Below, in pieces: positions 45,461-55,104 of a stretch of DNA of 64,000 nucleotides. The notes under the pieces were generated by a model that had not been told where the DNA came from, did not search any database, and saw only the letters and a program-made list of their open reading frames with translations. The position numbers and the translations under genes were made by a program. Numbering within the stretch: position 1 is the first letter of the stretch; each line of letters starts with the position of its first letter. Source of the stretch: Piscinibacter lacus (GTDB lineage Bacteria; Pseudomonadota; Gammaproteobacteria; Burkholderiales; Burkholderiaceae_C); NCBI RefSeq assembly GCF_016735685.1, contig NZ_JAERRA010000002.1:645288-709287 (forward strand). Direction: 5' to 3'.

Positions 45461-47548
45461 TCAGCCGCGCGGCGGCAGGCGCAGCTCCACCGCCCAGCCT
45501 TCTTCGGATGGCCCGCTGCTCAGGCGGGCGCCCAGGGCGGCGGCGCGCCGCTCCATGTTCGCCAGGCCCCGGCCCTTGTGCAGGCCTTCGGGCACGAAGT
45601 GCGGCAGGTCGCTGCCTTCGGCGAGCTGGCGGCGTTGCAGGCCGTTGTCGATCACGCTGAGGCAGACGCCGAGCGAGGGCGCCGGCTCGGTCTCGGCTTC
45701 GGGCGCGGCCCCGGTCTCCGGCGGATCGATGTCGCGGTCGGCCTCGGGCCGGGCGCCCTCGGTCCAGGGGGCGAGGACTCGCTCGGAAGGCGCCTCGCTC
45801 GGCAGCCGGGCCGAGGCCTCGGGCAGTTCAGGCGATTCCGGCGGCAGCGGCGCCAGGCGCAGCCACACGGTGCTGGCCTGGGCATGCTTGATGACATTGG
45901 TCAGGGCCTCGCGGACGATGCGCAGCACCTGCAGGGTGTCGGTGGCTGGCAGCGACCAGTCGATCACCGCATCGCTGGGCTGCCAGACCAGGCGGATGCC
46001 GGCCGCGCGCAGTGAGGGCTCGACCCGGAAGCGCAGCTCGGCCAGGGCCTCGACCAGCGGGCGACGGTCGGTTTCCAGGGAATCCAGCGCCAGCCGCAGC
46101 TCGACCAGGCAGTCGTCCAGCGCGGCGCGCAGCTCGCGCAGGGTCTCGGCGGGCGGCGGCGGGCCGGTTTCAGCGGGCAGGCGGCTGCCGGTCGGCGGGG
46201 TCGTCTCGGCCGTCTCGACCCGCTGCACTTGCTGGGTCAGGGCCATGGCGGCGACCAGGCGACCGCCTAGGCCGTCGTGCATCTCGCGCAGGATGCGGTC
46301 GCGCTCGGCGCGGGTGGCCTGCTCGCGTTCGCGCTCGCGCGCGCCGTCGAAGGCCCGGGCCAGCTCGGATTCCTTCTGCGCCACCCGCTCGGCCAGGTTG
46401 CGGTTGAGCGCCTGCAGGCCGCGGGCCGAATGGGCGAAGTCATCGACCACCGTCCAGGCCAGCACCGCCAGCAGGGCCAGGATGGTGTAGCGGCCCCAGG
46501 ACACGGCGCCGTAGTCGTACATCACCCGGAAGACCCAGAGATCGCGGGCGCCGACCACCAGGCAGGCCAGGGCCGCCACGGCAAGCAGCACGGCGGCGAG
46601 CTGGCGGTCGCGTGCGGCGCGCAGGATCAGCGCCCCGCCGACGAGGATCAACACCCCCTGGCTGCCCGCCAGCACCGCGGTGCGCAGACCGGGCTGCACG
46701 CTGAGCCAGCCCAGCACGGTCAGCACCAGGGCCACCACCGCCCAGCCGGCCAGCAGTTGGCGCGCGCGCGGTCCGTCGCGGCCCACCACGGCCAGGGCAT
46801 ACAAGCTCATCAGCACGACGAACCAGGGGTAGGACACCTGGAAGAGCACGGCCAGGATGGGCGACCAGGCCTCGCTGCCGCCCGGCTCGAAGGCCGTCAC
46901 CCGCCAGGCCCACAGCAAGCTGCCGACGCCGAAGCAGGCGTAGCCGAAATGCCGCACGCGCGAGGCCAGCAGCAGGGCCAGCGCGCCCATCACCGCGGCG
47001 GCCGCGCCCACCGCCCAGGCGCCGCGGCTCTGCAACTGGCCCAGGGCCACATGGCGCGGCTCCAGCAATTCCAGCGGGCCGACCCAGAGGCGCGACAGGC
47101 CGGCTTCGCGGCGCGGCTCGCCGTGCACCTCCAGCTCCAGCACATTGCCGCGGCTGCGCAGCAGGGCCGGCGGCAGGGCCACCAGGATGGGCTGCTGCGA
47201 GACATCGGGCAGGGGCTGGCGCTGGGTGCTGCCGAACTGGGCGATGGGCTCGCCATTGAGCACCACCCGCAGCACCAAACCGACGCGCGGGATGAAGAGC
47301 GCCGCCGGGCCGGCCTCCAGCGCGGCCTGTTCCAGGTCGATGCGGTAGCGCACGCCGCCTTCGCGCAGCGGTGCGCTGCGCTCCCAGGCATCGGGCAGGC
47401 GGGTCTCGCGCGGCGGCTCGCCGGGCAGCAGCAGGGTTGCGCGATCGACTTCCTGCACCAGCGGCCCGAGCGGCTCGGCCAAGCCGCTGCAGGCCGCCAG
47501 CATGCAGGCCAGCAGCAAGCCGGCCAGCCGACGCGCGATGCGCTTCAC
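45461..47548 (-). CDS. 7TM sensor histidine kinase with unusual ATPase-domain insertion
   Basis: Membrane kinase of 695 residues. It has a lipoprotein-like signal (LAAC at 17-20), an extracytoplasmic beta domain (~30-165), about seven membrane helices (~175-370) and a coiled coil. The phospho-acceptor His424 is in REMHDGLGG, as in HisKA_3-type kinases. The ATPase domain has the N box at EALTNVIKHA (Asn551) and the G boxes at VIDNG and GRGLANMERR. Between them, residues ~568-625 are a Pro/Glu/Ala-rich low-complexity insertion. The start is GTG 47548, overlapping the regulator's stop. It works with the adjacent response regulator. Confidence 0.9.
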   Translation of the reverse strand: MKRIARRLAGLLLACMLAACSGLAEPLGPLVQEVDRATLLLPGEPPRETRLPDAWERSAPLREGGVRYRIDLEQAALEAGPAALFIPRVGLVLRVVLNGEPIAQFGSTQRQPLPDVSQQPILVALPPALLRSRGNVLELEVHGEPRREAGLSRLWVGPLELLEPRHVALGQLQSRGAWAVGAAAAVMGALALLLASRVRHFGYACFGVGSLLWAWRVTAFEPGGSEAWSPILAVLFQVSYPWFVVLMSLYALAVVGRDGPRARQLLAGWAVVALVLTVLGWLSVQPGLRTAVLAGSQGVLILVGGALILRAARDRQLAAVLLAVAALACLVVGARDLWVFRVMYDYGAVSWGRYTILALLAVLAWTVVDDFAHSARGLQALNRNLAERVAQKESELARAFDGAREREREQATRAERDRILREMHDGLGGRLVAAMALTQQVQRVETAETTPPTGSRLPAETGPPPPAETLRELRAALDDCLVELRLALDSLETDRRPLVEALAELRFRVEPSLRAAGIRLVWQPSDAVIDWSLPATDTLQVLRIVREALTNVIKHAQASTVWLRLAPLPPESPELPEASARLPSEAPSERVLAPWTEGARPEADRDIDPPETGAAPEAETEPAPSLGVCLSVIDNGLQRRQLAEGSDLPHFVPEGLHKGRGLANMERRAAALGARLSSGPSEEGWAVELRLPPRG

Positions 47549-48270
47549 CGGCCGGCGTGGCGGTCGGTGCGCTGGCTGAGCTGCAACTTGCGGTAGACGT
47601 TGCGCACTTCCAGCGCCACACCGCGCTCGCTCAGGCCGAGGCGCTCGGCAATCTCCTCGGGCACGAAGCCCTGGGCGACCAGGCGCAGCACCTGCACCTC
47701 CAGGGCCGTCACCTCATGCCGGCTGGCGACCAGGGGGCCGTCCAGGCCCAGGCCGGTGTCGAAGCCGGGGTCGGTGTCCAGGCCGAGCAGGTCCAGGGCA
47801 TCGGGCGGCGCCGGTTCGACCGGTGCCGGCTCGGCACGGCCCTCGAAGCGCTTGAGCAACTGCCGCGCGATGGCCGGCGAGATCGGCGATTCGCCCCGCG
47901 CGGCCTGCTCGACGGCGACGACCAGCTCCTCGGTCGTGCATCCCTTGAGGAAGTAGCCGTCGGCACCCGCCTCGATCGCGCGCAGCACGCGGATCTCGTC
48001 GCCGAAGACCGAGAAGACCAGGATGTGCGGATGCCAGACGCCCTCGATGGCCGGGGCGGCGCTGAGCTCGGCGATCAGCTCGGTGCCGTCGCCATCGGGC
48101 AGGCCCAGGTCGGACAGCAGCACATCGGGGCGCAGGCTGGGCAGCTCCTCGCGCGCCTGCGCCAGCCGGGCGGCATGGCCGACGCAGCGCAGGCGGGCCG
48201 TCTGGTTCAGAGCCTCGCGCACATGCTGGGCAATCAGGGGATCGTCTTCGACCAGGTAAACCGTCAGCAC
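47545..48270 (-). CDS. LuxR-type (NarL family) response regulator
   Basis: DNA-binding response regulator of 241 residues. The receiver domain starts VYLVEDDPLIAQ with the phosphorylation Asp54 in LLSDLGLPDGDG and the conserved Lys in GADGYFLKG. A Pro/Asp-rich linker (residues ~147-180) leads to the LuxR helix-turn-helix with GFVPEEIAERLGLSERGV. The start is GTG 48270 with a good SD (GAGGAG) 5 bases upstream. The first gene of a two-gene operon with the kinase; target genes unknown. Confidence 0.93.
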   Translation of the reverse strand: MLTVYLVEDDPLIAQHVREALNQTARLRCVGHAARLAQAREELPSLRPDVLLSDLGLPDGDGTELIAELSAAPAIEGVWHPHILVFSVFGDEIRVLRAIEAGADGYFLKGCTTEELVVAVEQAARGESPISPAIARQLLKRFEGRAEPAPVEPAPPDALDLLGLDTDPGFDTGLGLDGPLVASRHEVTALEVQVLRLVAQGFVPEEIAERLGLSERGVALEVRNVYRKLQLSQRTDRHAGR

Positions 48271-48396
48271 CTTGACTCCTCGTATGGTTCTCGCGCGTCG
48301 GGCCCCCTGCCCTCGCGATGCGCGACGGACTCCCCACGTGAAAGCCGCGATTGTCGCGTCGCGCGGCCGGGCCGGCACGCCAGCCCCGCGCGGCGG

Positions 48397-48426
48397 CGGA
48401 CAGCCCCGCGGGGCTGCGGCTAAACT
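48397..48426 (+). promoter_or_regulatory. Probable sigma-70 promoter of metX leader
   Basis: A -35-like CGGACA (48397-48402) and a -10-like TAAACT (48421-48426) are separated by 18 bp, each matching 4 of 6 consensus bases. Transcription would start at about 48432, immediately at the 5' edge of the SAM-II aptamer, which supports the call. Confidence 0.5.
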
Positions 48427-48432
48427 CAAAGC

Positions 48433-48487
48433 ACAGCGCCGATTTGTTCCGGCTTGCGGGCGCTCAAGAAATGCAGCTAAACAGGGG
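48433..48487 (+). ncRNA. SAM-II riboswitch aptamer upstream of metX
   Basis: The order of blocks AGCGCC, GATTTG, CCGGCTTGC, GGGCGCT, AAGAAATGCAGCTAAA and CAGGGG agrees with the SAM-II (SAM-alpha) consensus, including the known element GATTTAACCG-TTGCAAGCGC-GCTAAA-AGGG of solved examples. P1 would pair AGCGCC with GGCGCT; the 3' A-rich strand and GGGG would form the pseudoknot with the GATTTGTTCC loop. It lies 75 bp before metX, a classical SAM-II target. Ligand binding should reduce metX expression. Confidence 0.9.
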
Positions 48488-48504
48488 CCGCGATCCCAGC
48501 ACCG

Positions 48505-48545
48505 CCCGGCCTCGCTAGCGCAGCGACGCCGGGTTTTCGTTTTTC
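48505..48545 (+). terminator. Intrinsic terminator of SAM-II leader
   Basis: An 11-bp stem interrupted by one C-C mismatch: CCCGGC/GCCGGG (48505-48510, 48528-48533) and TCGCT/AGCGA (48512-48516, 48522-48526), loop AGCGC, then TTTTCGTTTTT. An alternative pairing of GGCCG (48486-48490) with CGGCC (48507-48511) would block it and would compete with the aptamer's 3' GGGG, giving a SAM-dependent attenuator. Confidence 0.8.
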
Positions 48546-48561
48546 TGGACGCCTGAACACC

Positions 48562-49722
48562 GTGGATTTCCCGAGCAGCGTGGGCGAGGTGACGCCCCGG
48601 ACCCTCCGGCTCGACAGCCCCCTGCTGCTGCGCAGCGGGGCCTCGCTGGCGCCGGTCGACCTGGTCTACGAGACCTACGGCACGCTCAGCCCCGCGCGCG
48701 ACAACGCGGTGCTGGTCTGCCATGCCCTGAACGCCAGCCACCATGCCGCCGGCACCCACGCCGGCGTGGCACGCAGCAATGGCTGGTGGGACAACCTGAT
48801 CGGCCCGGGCAAACCGCTGGACACGCGGCGCTTCTTCGTGATCTGCATGAACAACCCGGGCTCCTGCTTCGGCTCGACCGGGCCGACGCATCCGAACCCG
48901 GCCACCGGCCAGCCCTGGGGCGCCGACTTCCCGGTGGTGCAGGTGGAGGACTGGGTCGATGCGCAGGCCCGGCTGCTCGATGCCCTGGGCATCGACACCC
49001 TGGCCGCGGTGATCGGCGGCAGCCTGGGCGGCATGCAGGCCCTGGCCTGGACGGTGCAGTACCCGGAGCGGGTCCGGCATGCGGCGGTGATCGCCTCGGC
49101 CCCGGCGCTGTCGGCGCAGAACATCGCCTTCAACGAGGTCGCGCGACGCGCCATCGTGACCGACCCCGACTTCTACGAAGGCCACTACCTGAGCCACGGC
49201 ACGGTGCCCAAGCGCGGCCTGCGCGTGGCGCGGATGATCGGCCACATCACCTACCTGTCCGACGACGTGATGGCCAGCAAGTTCGGCCGCGAGCTGCGCA
49301 ACGGCCACCTGGCCTACACGACCCAGGGCATCGAGTTCCAGGTCGAGAGCTACCTGCGCCACCAGGGCGACAAGTTCAGCGAGTACTTCGACGCGAACAC
49401 CTACCTGCTGATCACCCGCGCGCTCGACTACTTCGACCCGGCGCGCGCCCACGGCGGCTCGCTGCGCCGGGCGCTGGCCGCGGCGCGGGCCAAGTTCCTG
49501 GTCGTCAGCTTCACGACCGACTGGCGCTTCACGCCGCAGCGCTCGCGCGAGATCGTCAAGGCCCTGCTCGACAACCGGGCCGAGGTCAGCTACGCCGAGA
49601 TCGATGCGCCGCACGGCCACGACGCCTTCCTGATGGAGGACCCGCGCTACCACGGCGTGCTGCGCCAGTGGTTCGACCGCATGGCCCGGAGCCTGTCGGG
49701 CGCGAAGGAGTTGCAGGCATGA
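48562..49722 (+). CDS. metX: Homoserine O-acetyl/succinyltransferase
   Basis: Acylates homoserine in methionine synthesis. The alpha/beta hydrolase of 386 residues has the nucleophile motif [10 protein letters not shown], an Asp/His pair expected in VSFTTDWRF and [11 protein letters not shown], and LVYETYGTL near the start. MetX proteins may use acetyl- or succinyl-CoA; many proteobacterial MetX linked to metW use succinyl-CoA, so the acyl donor is open. GTG 48562 starts it, after the SAM-II leader. The stop overlaps metW (ATGA). Confidence 0.95.
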   Translation: MDFPSSVGEVTPRTLRLDSPLLLRSGASLAPVDLVYETYGTLSPARDNAVLVCHALNASHHAAGTHAGVARSNGWWDNLIGPGKPLDTRRFFVICMNNPGSCFGSTGPTHPNPATGQPWGADFPVVQVEDWVDAQARLLDALGIDTLAAVIGGSLGGMQALAWTVQYPERVRHAAVIASAPALSAQNIAFNEVARRAIVTDPDFYEGHYLSHGTVPKRGLRVARMIGHITYLSDDVMASKFGRELRNGHLAYTTQGIEFQVESYLRHQGDKFSEYFDANTYLLITRALDYFDPARAHGGSLRRALAAARAKFLVVSFTTDWRFTPQRSREIVKALLDNRAEVSYAEIDAPHGHDAFLMEDPRYHGVLRQWFDRMARSLSGAKELQA

Positions 49723-50303
49723 ATCCGCGCGGAGACTTCGAACAGATCGCCCGCATGGTGCCGGCCGGCGCCCATGTGCTGGACCTGGGCTGCGGCGACG
49801 GCAGCCTGCTGGCCCTGCTGCGCGAGACGCGCGGCTGCACCGGCTACGGCATTGAGCTTGACGATGCCAAGGTCGAGGCCTGCGTGGCCCGCGGCGTCAA
49901 CGTGATCCAGCGCAACCTGGACGAAGGCCTGTCGCTGTTCCAGGACAACGCCTTCGATGTGGTGCTCCAGCTCGAAACCCTGCAGCACCTGCGCCGCACC
50001 GAGCTGATGCTGCAAGAGACGGTGCGGGTCGGCCGCATCGGCATCGTCAGCTTCCCGAACTTCGCGCACTGGCCGAACCGGCTGCGGGTGCTGGCCGGCC
50101 GCATGCCGGTGACCCGGGCCCTGCCCTACCAGTGGTACGACACGCCCAACATCCGGGTCGGCACCTTCGCGGAGTTCGAGATCCTCGCCCGCCAGCAGGG
50201 GCTGCGGCTGCGCGAGGCCTTCGGGCTCGACGGCGGCCGGCGCATCGACTGGCGGCCCAATCTGCGCGCGCCGACCGCGGTCTTCAGCTTCGAGCGCGGC
50301 TGA
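49719..50303 (+). CDS. metW: Methionine biosynthesis protein MetW
   Basis: Methyltransferase-like protein of 194 residues with [16 protein letters not shown] (motif I) and the MetW-specific [19 protein letters not shown] and [20 protein letters not shown]. MetW acts with MetX in homoserine acylation in proteobacteria. ATG 49719 overlaps the metX stop, so the two are made together, under the same riboswitch. Confidence 0.96.
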   Translation: MNPRGDFEQIARMVPAGAHVLDLGCGDGSLLALLRETRGCTGYGIELDDAKVEACVARGVNVIQRNLDEGLSLFQDNAFDVVLQLETLQHLRRTELMLQETVRVGRIGIVSFPNFAHWPNRLRVLAGRMPVTRALPYQWYDTPNIRVGTFAEFEILARQQGLRLREAFGLDGGRRIDWRPNLRAPTAVFSFERG

Positions 50304-50357
50304 GCTGCCACGGCCGGCCGGGCGCCGGGGCGCCGTGGGCCGCTCGCATGCGGCGGC

Positions 50358-51872
50358 TCAGCGCCCGCCCGCGGGCGCGGCCGCCTGCGGCGCGGCCCCC
50401 GGCAGGCTGGCGGCATCCCAGCCGCCACCCAGGCTGCGGTAGACGCTGACCAGGGCGGTCGCCACCTCGGTGCGGGCGGCGGTTTCGGCCTCGCGGCTGG
50501 CCAGGGCCTCGCGCTGGGCATCGAGCACGCTCAGGTAGTCGTCGATGCCGGCGTCGTGGCGCAGCGTCGCCAGGCGCAGGGCCTCCTGGTTCTGGCGACT
50601 GGCCTCGGCCAGGCGCTGCACGCGCTCGCTGCCGCGGCTGTAGTCGCTGAAGGCGGCCTCGGTCTCTTCCAGCGCGGCGGCCACGGCCTGGTCGTAGCGC
50701 GCCAGGGCCTGGGCGCTGCGCGCCTCGGCCGCGGCGATGCGGGCGCGCAGCGCGCCCGAATCGAAGGGCGCCCATTGCAGGCCCGCCCCCAGGCTGTAGA
50801 CACCCGCCCCGGCCCGGGCCAGGCCGCTGACGGTGGCGGCATTCAGGCCCAGCAGGCCCGAGAGCGAGACCTTGGGGAAGAGATCGGCCGTGGCCACGCC
50901 GATGCGGGCGGTGGCGGCGGCCAGCTCGCGCTCGGCGGCGATCAGGTCGGGCCGGCGTTGCAGCCAGGCGGCCGGCGTGCCGACCGGCAGCGCGCCGAGG
51001 TCGGTCAGCGGCAGGGCGGGCAGCGGGGCCGGCGACGCCAGCCGGGCCAGCAGCTCGCCATGCGCCTGGCCGCTGAGGGTGGCGATGCGGAAGGCCTGGC
51101 GCTCAATGCCGGCCCGCAGCGCGGGCAGGGCTGCCTCGGTGCCGGCCAGCAGGCCGCGGGCGCGGGCCAGGTCGAGATCGCTCGCCCGACCGGCCTCGCT
51201 GCGCAGGCGCAGCAGCTCGACCGAGGCGCGCTGGGCGCGCAGGGCCTCCTCGGTCGCGATCAGGCGCTGTTGCAGGCCGCGCAGGCTGAGGTAGCTGCCC
51301 GCCAGCTCGGCCACCAGGGAGACCTGCACCGCCTGCAAGCCGGCTTCGCTGGCCGCGACGGTGGCGGTGGCCGCCTCGCGGCTGCGGGCCAGGCCGCCGA
51401 AGAAATCCAGCTCCCAGCTTGCGACGAAGCCGGCGTTCAGGATGTTGCCGGTGCGGGCCTCGCGTGAAAGGCCCTGCGCCTGGGTCAAGGGAATGACCGT
51501 ACGGTTCGCGCCGGCATCAATGCCGCCGCTGGGGCGCTGCGCCGCCTCGGCCTCGCGCAGGCCGGCGCGGGCCTCCTGCAAGCGGGCCAGGGCCAGGCGC
51601 AGCTCGGGGTTGGCGGCCAGGGCCTGCTCGACGAGACCGTCGAGCACCGGGTCCTGGAAGCCGCGCCAGAAGCGGGCGATGCGGGCCGGGTCGACGGCCT
51701 GGGTGTTGGGCGCCGCCGCGGCACCGGCCTGGGTGAAGCCGGCCGGCAGGCGGGTGACGGGCGGCTTGGCGTCCGGGCCGACGGTGGTGCAGGCAGCCAG
51801 CAGGGCGGCAGCGGCCAGCGGCGCCAGGCGCTGCAGGGGGCCGGGACCGCGGCGCAGGATGGACTCAGTCAT
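50358..51872 (-). CDS. RND efflux outer-membrane lipoprotein (NodT/OprM type)
   Basis: TolC-like outer-membrane channel of 504 residues. A lipoprotein signal ends in LAAC, followed by TTVGPDAKPPVTRLP typical of the NodT family. Two OEP repeats follow: WRGFQDPVLDGLVEQALAAN with FVASWELDFFGG, and AAWLQRRPDLIAAERELAAA with YSLGAGLQWAPFDSG. It is the third gene of the RND operon; its start overlaps the pump gene's stop by 8 bases. Confidence 0.94.
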   Translation of the reverse strand: MTESILRRGPGPLQRLAPLAAAALLAACTTVGPDAKPPVTRLPAGFTQAGAAAAPNTQAVDPARIARFWRGFQDPVLDGLVEQALAANPELRLALARLQEARAGLREAEAAQRPSGGIDAGANRTVIPLTQAQGLSREARTGNILNAGFVASWELDFFGGLARSREAATATVAASEAGLQAVQVSLVAELAGSYLSLRGLQQRLIATEEALRAQRASVELLRLRSEAGRASDLDLARARGLLAGTEAALPALRAGIERQAFRIATLSGQAHGELLARLASPAPLPALPLTDLGALPVGTPAAWLQRRPDLIAAERELAAATARIGVATADLFPKVSLSGLLGLNAATVSGLARAGAGVYSLGAGLQWAPFDSGALRARIAAAEARSAQALARYDQAVAAALEETEAAFSDYSRGSERVQRLAEASRQNQEALRLATLRHDAGIDDYLSVLDAQREALASREAETAARTEVATALVSVYRSLGGGWDAASLPGAAPQAAAPAGGR

Positions 51873-54800
51873 GGGAGGCTCCGGCGGTCGGGCTGTCCGC
51901 GCCGTGGCCGTGGCCATGGCCGGCGCGAACCGGCATGGCCCGGCCGCGGCCGCGCATCAGCACATAGAATACGGGGGTCAGGTAGATGCCGAAGATCGTC
52001 ACGCCGATCATCCCGCTGAAGACGGCGATGCCCATGGCCTGGCGCATCTCGGAGCCCGCGCCGCTGCCGAAGATCAGCGGCGTCACGCCGGCGATGAAGG
52101 CGATCGAGGTCATCAGGATGGGGCGCAGGCGCATGCGGCAGGCGTGGATCACGGCATCGAGCACCTTCTCGCCCTGCTCTTCGAGCTCCTTGGCGAACTC
52201 GACGATCAGGATGGCGTTCTTGCATGCCAGGCCGACGAGCACGACGAAGGCGATCTGCGTGAACAGATTGAAGTCGCCCGGCTGGCCCCAGAAGCGCGAG
52301 AGCCAGACGCCGGTCAGCGCCGACAGGATGCACATCGGCACGATCAGCAGGATCGCGATCGGCAGCTTCCAGCTCTCGTACATCGCCGCCAGCACCAGGA
52401 AGACCAGCAGCACGCAGATCGGGAAGATCAGGACCATGGTGTTGCCGGCGATCTTTTCCTGGTAGACCAGCTCGGTCCACTGGTAGCCGACGCCGCGCGG
52501 CAGCGCCTCCTTGAGCAGCTTCTCCATCTCGGCCTGGGCCTGGCCCGAGCTGAAGCCGGGCTTGGGCGAGCCGTTGATGTCGGCCGAGTAGTAGCCGTTG
52601 TAGCGGCTGACCGCCGAGGGGCCGAAGGTGGGCTGCACGTCGACGAAGGCGCCCAGCGGCACCATGTCGCCGCGGTCGTTGCGCACGCGCAGGGCGGCGA
52701 TGTCCTCGGGCTTGTTGCGGAAGGGCGCATCGGCCTGGACGATGACCTGGTAGGTCTTGCCGAAGCGGTTGAAGTCGTTGACGTAGAGCGAGCCCAGGTA
52801 GGTCTGCATGGTCTCGTAGACGTCGGACAGGTTCACGCCAAGCTGCTTGGCCTTGGTGCGGTCCACGTCCGCGAAGAGCTGCGGCACATTGATCTGATAG
52901 TTGCTGTAGGTCAGACCGATGCTGGACTGCGGGTTGGCATAGATGCGGCCGATGGCGCCCCAGACCGCGGCATAGAGCGCCTGCTCGCCGACCGAATCGC
53001 GGTCTTGCAGCTCCAGGCGGAAACCGCCGGCATTGCCCAGGCCGTCCACCGCGGGTGGCGGCACGACGAACATCTGCGCATCCTGGATCTGCTGGATCGC
53101 CCCGTTGACGTTGCCCAGGATGGCCTGGAGCTGGGTCTCGGCGGTCTTGCGGTCCTCGAAGTCGTGCAGGCCGAAGAAGACGATGCCGGCGTTCGGCTGG
53201 GCCGCGAAGCCATTGATCGACAGGCCAGGGAAGGCCACCGAATCCTTGATGCCGGGTACCTTGAGCGCGATCTCGCTCATGCGGCGGATGACGGCCTCGG
53301 TGCGGTCCAGGCTGGCGCCGTCGGGCAGTTGGGCGATGCCGATCAGGTACTGCTTGTCGGGCGCCGGCACGAAGCCCGGCGGCACGCGGGTGAAGAGGAA
53401 GCCGGTCAGCGCCAGGCCGATGGCATAGACCACCAGGGCCGCCGCCTTGTGCCGCACCAGACCGCCGACCTGCCGGCTGTAGCCCGAGGAGCCGCGCTGG
53501 AAGACGCGGTTGAACCAGGCGAAGAAGCCGCCGAAGACCTTGTCCATGCCGCGGGTCAGCCAGTCCTTGGGGGCGTCATGGCCCTTGAGCAGGATGGCGC
53601 TGAGCGCAGGCGACAGGGTCAGTGAGTTGAAGGCCGAGATCACCGTGGAGATCGCGATCGTCACCGCGAACTGGCGGTAGAACTGCCCCGACAGGCCGGA
53701 GACGAAGGCCAGCGGAATGAAGACCGCGCACAGCACCAGGCCGATGGCGATGATGGGCCCGCTGACCTCGCGCATGGCCTTGATGCTGGCCTCGCGCGGG
53801 CTGAGGCCGGACTCGATGTTGCGCTCGACGTTCTCGACCACGACGATCGCATCGTCGACCACGATGCCGATGGCCAGCACCAGGCCGAACAGCGTCAGGG
53901 TGTTGATGGTGAAGCCCATCGCCAGCAGCACGGCGAAGGTGCCGACCACCGAGACCGGCACGGCCAGCAGCGGGATGATCGAGGCGCGCCAGGTCTGCAG
54001 GAAGACGATGACCACCAGCACCACCAGCAGCACCGCCTCGATCAGGGTCTGCACGACCTTGTTGATCGAGGTCTGCACGAAGCGGGTGGGGTCGTAGACG
54101 ATGCTGTAGTCCACGCCGGCCGGGAAGTCGGCCTTGAGCCGCTCCATGGTCTGGCGCACCGCCTCCGACAGCGCCAGCGCATTCGCGTCGGGCGACTGGA
54201 AGATGGCGATGGCCGCAGCCTCCTTGTTGTTCAGCAGGCTGCGCAGCGAATAGCTGTTAGACGAAAGCTCGACCCGGCCGACGTCCTTGAGCCGGACGAT
54301 GGAGCCGTCGCGGGTGTCGACGCGCAGGATGATCTCGGCGAACTCCTCGGGCGAGCTGAGCCGGCCCTGGGTGTTGATCGAGAGCTGGAATTCGGTGCCG
54401 CGCGGCGCGGGCGGCGCGCCGACGACACCGGCCGCGACCTGCGCGTTCTGCTCGCGGACCGCTCGGGTCACGTCGCCCGCGGTCAGGCCGCGCGCGGTGA
54501 GCTTGTCCGGGTCCAGCCAGATGCGCATGGCGTAGTCGCCCGAGCCGAAGGCCTGCACCGAGCCCATGCCGGGGATGCGCAGCAGCTCGTCGCGGATGTT
54601 GAGCGTCGCGTAGTTGCGCAGGTAGAGCGCGTCGTACTTGTCCTCCGGCGAGACGAGGTGGACCACCATCGTCAGGTTGGGCGAACTCTTCTCGGTCGTC
54701 ACGCCGATCTGCCGTACCACCTCGGGCAGGCGCGGCAGCGTGCGGTTGACGCGGTTCTGCACCGCGGTCTCGGCCGCATCGGCATCGGTGCCGATCTTGA

Positions 54801-55086
54801 AGGTGACGGTCAGGGTCATCGCGCCGTCGGCGGTGGCCTGCGAGGACATATAGAGCATGTCCTCGACGCCGTTGACCGCCTCTTCCAGCGGCGTGGCCAC
54901 CGTCTGGGCGATCACGCGCGGGTTGGCGCCGGGGAACTGGGCGCGCACGACGACCTGCGGCGGCGCGACCTCGGGGTATTCGGAAATCGGCAGCCGGAAG
55001 ATCGCGATCAGGCCGACGAGGAAGACCATGATCGACAGCACCGCGGCAAAGCGCGGCCGGTCGATGAAGAAGCGTGAGATGTCCAT
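51865..55086 (-). CDS. RND efflux pump inner-membrane transporter (HAE1 family)
   Basis: Proton-driven drug exporter of 1073 residues, AcrB-like. It begins MDISRFFIDRPRFAAVLSIM and has 12 membrane segments in two halves with large periplasmic loops. The proton-relay motif in TM4, GIVVDDAIVVVENVER, holds the two acidic residues (Asp-Asp), and the matching TM10 lysine region is LACKNAILIVEFAKE. The C-terminus has a short Gly-His-rich tail (GHGHGHG), unusual for HAE1. Substrates cannot be inferred. Confidence 0.95.
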   Translation of the reverse strand: MDISRFFIDRPRFAAVLSIMVFLVGLIAIFRLPISEYPEVAPPQVVVRAQFPGANPRVIAQTVATPLEEAVNGVEDMLYMSSQATADGAMTLTVTFKIGTDADAAETAVQNRVNRTLPRLPEVVRQIGVTTEKSSPNLTMVVHLVSPEDKYDALYLRNYATLNIRDELLRIPGMGSVQAFGSGDYAMRIWLDPDKLTARGLTAGDVTRAVREQNAQVAAGVVGAPPAPRGTEFQLSINTQGRLSSPEEFAEIILRVDTRDGSIVRLKDVGRVELSSNSYSLRSLLNNKEAAAIAIFQSPDANALALSEAVRQTMERLKADFPAGVDYSIVYDPTRFVQTSINKVVQTLIEAVLLVVLVVIVFLQTWRASIIPLLAVPVSVVGTFAVLLAMGFTINTLTLFGLVLAIGIVVDDAIVVVENVERNIESGLSPREASIKAMREVSGPIIAIGLVLCAVFIPLAFVSGLSGQFYRQFAVTIAISTVISAFNSLTLSPALSAILLKGHDAPKDWLTRGMDKVFGGFFAWFNRVFQRGSSGYSRQVGGLVRHKAAALVVYAIGLALTGFLFTRVPPGFVPAPDKQYLIGIAQLPDGASLDRTEAVIRRMSEIALKVPGIKDSVAFPGLSINGFAAQPNAGIVFFGLHDFEDRKTAETQLQAILGNVNGAIQQIQDAQMFVVPPPAVDGLGNAGGFRLELQDRDSVGEQALYAAVWGAIGRIYANPQSSIGLTYSNYQINVPQLFADVDRTKAKQLGVNLSDVYETMQTYLGSLYVNDFNRFGKTYQVIVQADAPFRNKPEDIAALRVRNDRGDMVPLGAFVDVQPTFGPSAVSRYNGYYSADINGSPKPGFSSGQAQAEMEKLLKEALPRGVGYQWTELVYQEKIAGNTMVLIFPICVLLVFLVLAAMYESWKLPIAILLIVPMCILSALTGVWLSRFWGQPGDFNLFTQIAFVVLVGLACKNAILIVEFAKELEEQGEKVLDAVIHACRMRLRPILMTSIAFIAGVTPLIFGSGAGSEMRQAMGIAVFSGMIGVTIFGIYLTPVFYVLMRGRGRAMPVRAGHGHGHGADSPTAGASHD

Positions 55087-55104
55087 GGCGCGGGCTCCGG
55101 CAGA

